Shown: positions 29,849 through 32,874 of the stretch, piece after piece | Layout of the letters: every line of letters starts with the position of its first letter | Position numbering within the stretch: the stretch's first letter is position 1 | DNA from: Nemertoderma westbladi | Taxonomy: Eukaryota; Xenacoelomorpha; Nemertodermatida; Nemertodermatidae | Assembly (NCBI GenBank): GCA_032718475.1 | Contig: JAUCBJ010002230.1 | Coordinates: forward strand, 1-32,874 | DNA length: 32,874 nucleotides | Direction: 5' to 3' | Notes under the pieces: generated by a model | Told to the model about the DNA's origin: nothing | Seen by the model: the letters and a program-made list of their open reading frames with translations, nothing else | The model's database searches: none | Program-made: the position numbers and the translations under genes

Positions 29849-30170
29849 TGTCTGCACCAGGTGTCTGCACCAGGTGTCTGCACCAGGTGTCTGCACCAGG
29901 TGTCTGCACCAGGTGTCTGCACCAGGTGTCTGCACCAGGTGTCTGCACCAGGTGTCTGCACCAGGTGTCTGCACCAGGTGTCTGCACAGGTGTCTGCACC
30001 AGGTGTCTGCACCAGGTGTCTGCACCCACCAGGTGTCTGCACCAGGTGTCTGCACCAGGTGTCTGCACCAGGTGTCTGCACCAGGTGTCTGCACCAGGTG
30101 TCTGCACCAGGTGTCTGCACCAGGTGTCTGCACCAGTTGTCTGCACCAGGTGTCTGCACCAGGTGTCTGC
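29849..30170. repeat. 13-bp minisatellite, about 24-25 units
   Basis: Unit TGTCTGCACCAGG, very homogeneous. Variants: one unit lacking a C (near 29985), one with an extra four bases (near 30030) and one G-to-T near 30136. The unit has no stop in any frame, so all six frames are open; the resulting ORFs are not genes. Confidence 0.95.
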
Positions 30171-30299
30171 TTAACGTTTACACCCCAATTCCGCTTGGTT
30201 TATATCTTGATTATCAATAAAATAGTAACGTGAAATATTTATGGAGCGTATATTTGAGAATGTTGAAATAATGCGTTTAGTAGTGTGACCAGCGTCTTG

Positions 30300-31100
30300 A
30301 ATTTCCGCTTACCTCTAGCGGCAGACTGGAGAAATGCAGATCGACCACCTTCCTCAGAAAGACGCAGCATGTGCTCTAGTACATATGCCAATATTCACTT
30401 TAAATAAATTAATATCAAGGAATTGGGGACAGTTATACATTTCGCCCTCTAGCGGCAGACTGGAGGACTCCAGACCGTTTACTGCCCACCAAAGACTCAG
30501 GCCGACTTCTACTACATATCTGCTACGTTTCAGCTTGAACGGATCATAAATAACGAGATGGGAGAAAGATTTCACTTTCAAACATTTCGCCCTCTAGCGG
30601 CAGACTGAAGAACTGCACACGGATTAGCCTTCAATTCAATTCAATTCAATTCCTTCTTTCAAAGTCACAGCTAATGGTCTAGTACATATCTGCCAAATTT
30701 CAGCATAAATGGATTAAAAGCAAAGAAATGGGAGGACATTTAACGTTTAGACATGTGGCCCTCTAGCAGGAGACTATTGCTCTGATGGTGTCTGAAAGTC
30801 TCTCAAACGTCTCAACTTTAGCTCATATTGATACCTACAAATTTTCAACTTGGCAGCTTTAAATCCGACAAAGTTATTAGCATGTCAAAATCGTAACGAC
30901 GACAACGATTTCACTTTCAGACCTTTGGCCCTCTAGCGGCAGACTGGAGAACTGCAGATGGATTCGCCTCCTTTGAAAGTCACAGCTAATGGTCTAATAC
31001 ATATCTGCCAAGTTTCAGCTTAAACGGATTAAAAGCAAAGAAATGGGAGGGCATTTAATGTTTAGACATGTGGCCCTCTAGCGGGAGACCATTGCACTGA
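30300..31100 (-). repeat. Tandem core of element C, six CTAGAGGG units
   Basis: CCCTCTAGC (reverse complement of GCTAGAGGG) occurs at 30312 (first base differs), 30445, 30590, 30759, 30929 and 31074. Spacings are about 133, 145, 169, 170 and 145; the longer ones contain an (AATTC)n expansion (30634-30656) and the duplicated junction block. Confidence 0.9.
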
Positions 31101-31204
31101 TGGTGTCTGAAAGTCTCTCAAAAATCTCAACTTTTGCTCATATTGATACCTACAAATTTTCAACTTGGCAGCTTTAAATCCGACAAAGTTATTAGCATGT
31201 CAAA

Positions 31205-31280
31205 ATCGTAACGACGACGACGACGACGACGACAGACGACGACGACGACGACGACGACAACGACGACGACGACGACGACA
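31205..31280. repeat. (GAC)n microsatellite of element C
   Basis: ACG/GAC triplets with a few interruptions; the inverse of the GTC tract in element A, at the same distance from the left end. Confidence 0.9.
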
Positions 31281-31356
31281 ACTATTTGCATAAATTGACC
31301 CACCCCCTAACAGTGTCAATTCGCTAAGGCTCCGCCAACTTCGTGGCTCGCCCCAC

Positions 31357-31524
31357 ATACGGTACCTTATTTCAAAATATTTACTTAGCGGTTGATAAGA
31401 TATTGCAGTATTGAGCTAAACATTGAGCCAGATAGACAGACGGACGGACAGATAGATCACGCACTTTATGGTCTATATAGATAAACTGTATGGTAAGGCT
31501 CGCTTACTTCGTGGCTCGCCCCAC
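31357..31524 (-). mobile_element. HINE-like left-end fragment C'
   Basis: The left end GTGGGGCGAGCCACGAAG at 31524 downward, the GCGAGCCTTACCATACAG block and a (GTCY)n tract (31432-31458) are present. No right end follows before element C begins at 31356, so this is either truncated or the outer part of an element that C landed in. Ends and microsatellite resemble B and D more than A and C. Confidence 0.6.
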
Positions 31525-31669
31525 CCCCACAGTTTACATACACCTTACTTGTTCACTCATATACTCGTATATTATATTTCCTGGAAGTAAAATAAATATT
31601 AGGTATTCTATTTTATAATGCCATATATAAATGTAAACTGTACATCATTTTCGCACTGGTACCGTCTGT

Positions 31670-31930
31670 GTGGGGCGAGCCACGCATTAAAGGCGAGCCT
31701 TAGCGCACAATTATAATTAGTAAATAGAGCACACTTTCATGTCCGCCTGTCTGTCCGTCTGTAATGATTTTAATCGTCTGTAATGATAGTAATTTTAACC
31801 ATTTTCAACCAAATTTTGTATGGGCATACTAGAGAAAAAGTTCCAATATTTTTGAAAGTTACAAGTTATCAAATCGAACTTGTTTCGAACTTGGTCAAGT
31901 TCGCGTGCTGCGCGACGCCCCACGAACGTG
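31670..31930 (+). mobile_element. HINE-like (Helentron-class) element, copy D, minimal form
   Basis: At 261 bp this is the shortest copy: left end GTGGGGCGAGCCACG, GGCGAGCCTTAGCG block, (GTCY)n tract (31743-31763), about 130 bp of interior with no tandem core, right end CGTGCTGCGCGACGCCCCACGAACGTG. Flanks are T on both sides. It ends only 26 bp before the putative exon at 31957. Confidence 0.75.
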
Positions 31931-31956
31931 TTGTATATATAATTGTTGTTTTCCAG

Positions 31957-32037
31957 GTATTAAACGTTGTAGCATTCCCAACTTCGATTTGGTACTAAGT
32001 AAACTCATTCATACAGAGCCGATTCAAGATGATTGTG
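31957..32037 (+). CDS. Putative host gene, second coding exon (81 bp)
   Basis: Bounded by a pyrimidine-rich acceptor (TTGTTGTTTTCCAG, ending 31956) and a donor G|GTGAGT (32037/32038). The 27 codons are open only in the phase that joins to exon 1 (phase 1 in, phase 1 out); the encoded stretch begins GIKRCSIPNFDLVLSKL. That independent agreement of acceptor, donor, length (multiple of three) and phase is the main evidence. Further exons would lie beyond the window. Function unknown. Confidence 0.5.
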
Positions 32038-32146
32038 GTGAGTATTTTAGAAGCAGCCGATTCACTTTATAATTCTGTTATATTAAATATATGCCAGTAA
32101 ACCAGTAACATAAACTTTTTGAAGTAAAGCTTGAGTGACGTTGAAC

Positions 32147-32874
32147 CAGGGCCGCCTTAAGGCCTAGGCTTACAAGGCTTTAGCCTAGGGGCCCGGCCAG
32201 GAAATGGGCCCGCAAATTTTTGTAAGTTTTATATATAGACTACTGTCATTAAAAAAAACTTTCTTCATCCAGACAATATCAAATGGTGTACATTGGGATC
32301 AGTATTTCTGCCCATTTGTTTCTATAATTCTACGTACAGTACTGTTTCTGATATTTTTTCAATGTTGTAAATTAATTTCGTTTTTTTACATGTTTTTAAC
32401 CTGGGTGAAAGCAGTGGCGTGGCCAAGGGAGGGGGGGGGATTCACGGATTGATTTCCCCCAACCCCCCCCCCCCCCCCCCCCCCCCTTATTGTCAAGAAA
32501 ACCTGACCACAGCCCCTCAATAAATACATACATACTATATATAAAGTATCCATTCAATCGTTAAAAACTCAAAACATTTTTCGCTCGCGAATGGCTTGCA
32601 TCCTTCACATCTTTCAATCTCCCCCTTCCCAGAATCCTGGCTACGCCACTATGTGAAAATTGATCTAACAAAACTAATTGATAAATTTGCACAAATTAAG
32701 TGTAGAAAAAAAACAATTTCAAATATAAAATTTAGTTTGTAGTTAAGATTGAGGAGTAAAGTTGTTAGTCAATTTTTGAGGTTTTTTTTCAATTGAATCA
32801 CACAGGGTGGGGGGGTTGGGGGGGGGGTTGGCCCGGTTACAATATTAGCCTAGGGGCCCATGAAATGTTAAGGC
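32147..32874. mobile_element. hAT-like TIR element, running off the window
   Basis: Starts CAGGGCCGCCTTAAGGC and carries CCTAGGGGCCC shortly inside. The last bases of the window (CCTAGGGGCCCATG...TTAAGGC) are the inverted counterpart, so the right terminus lies about 7 bp past the edge. No transposase ORF, therefore non-autonomous. A second element (32412-32651) is nested inside. Superfamily is inferred from the CAG..GCC style ends only. Confidence 0.6.
32412..32651. mobile_element. Small hAT-like MITE nested in the larger TIR element
   Basis: The left terminus CAGTGGCGTGGCCAAGG and right terminus CCTGGCTACGCCACTA are inverted repeats. Flanking octamers GGTGAAAG and TGTGAAAA agree at 6 of 8 positions, the length expected of a hAT target duplication. 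The interior has a G9 run and a C run of about 22 (32464-32486) and no ORF. Confidence 0.65.

Larger units (their letters stand above)
29425..31356 (-). mobile_element. HINE-like (Helentron-class) element, copy C
   Basis: Same family as A, inverted: left end GTGGGGCGAGCCACGAAG at 31356 downward, a (GTC)n tract (31205-31280), a GTTACGATTTTGACATGC block, CTAGAGGG units (31074 to 30312), and right end CGTGCTGCGCGAAGGCCCCACTTCGTG ending at 29425. The left ~300 bp is almost identical to A, implying recent common origin. It is longer than A because about 850 bp, including the 13-bp minisatellite, lies between the core and the right end. The core also contains a second, internal copy of the microsatellite-junction block (30831-30910). 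Confidence 0.75.

Noticed and set aside
29720-30233. Six overlapping ORFs of 95-137 codons on both strands
   Set aside because: All are readings of the stop-free 13-bp minisatellite; the three-frame openness is a property of the unit, not coding.
31783-32452. Plus-strand ORFs of 71 and 82 codons
   Set aside because: The first spans element D and exon 2 in a different frame; the second is low-complexity sequence in a TIR element.

Overview
This is eukaryotic, AT-rich, non-coding-dominated DNA, most likely from a marine invertebrate. The evidence is a spliced host-type gene with a 6.2-kb intron, a BEL/Pao LTR retroelement, LINEs, and several Helentron-type non-autonomous elements with mollusc 'pearl'/Drosophila DINE-1-like architecture. 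The phylum cannot be settled from this sequence. No bacterial-style operon, rRNA or CRISPR array was found.

Layout. Positions 1-243 are unassigned AT-rich DNA. Positions 244-16662 hold two head-to-tail copies (minus strand) of a BEL/Pao-like element of about 8.2 kb. Each has a 3.4-kb leader/LTR region and one huge Gag-protease ORF. In both copies reverse transcriptase, most of RNase H and integrase are deleted, leaving only short relics of Pol. Copy 1 is open over 1535 codons; copy 2 carries two in-frame nonsense codons.

Positions 16663-24960 form a three-level nest. An RTE-like LINE 3' fragment (plus strand) is split by a nearly full-length LINE of the Jockey/CR1/L2 assemblage (minus strand, 17031-24678, with a 10-bp near-duplicated target and a poly-A tail). 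That LINE is in turn split inside its endonuclease domain by a 1.38-kb Helentron-like element (19728-21107). The LINE is unusual: its ORF1 has SAP, coiled-coil and SGNH-hydrolase segments, and an extra open frame with predicted membrane segments lies between ORF1 and the endonuclease, leading to a degenerate 2A-like motif.

Positions 25383-25719 and 31957-32037 are two plus-strand exons whose splice phases match exactly; they look like a host gene. The 6.2-kb intron between them is filled with repeats: Helentron-like elements B, C, a partial C' and D (D ends 26 bp before the second exon), an inverted pair of G-tract-ended repeats, a 0.78-kb foldback, a 13-bp minisatellite and a tRNA-Ser-like sequence. 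After exon 2, hAT-like TIR elements (one nested in another) run to the window end.

The most notable structures are the membrane-segment LINE frame, the amplified Pol-less BEL derivative, and the Helentron-like core made of ~147-bp units, each bearing a CTCF-like CCGCTAGAGGGC motif.
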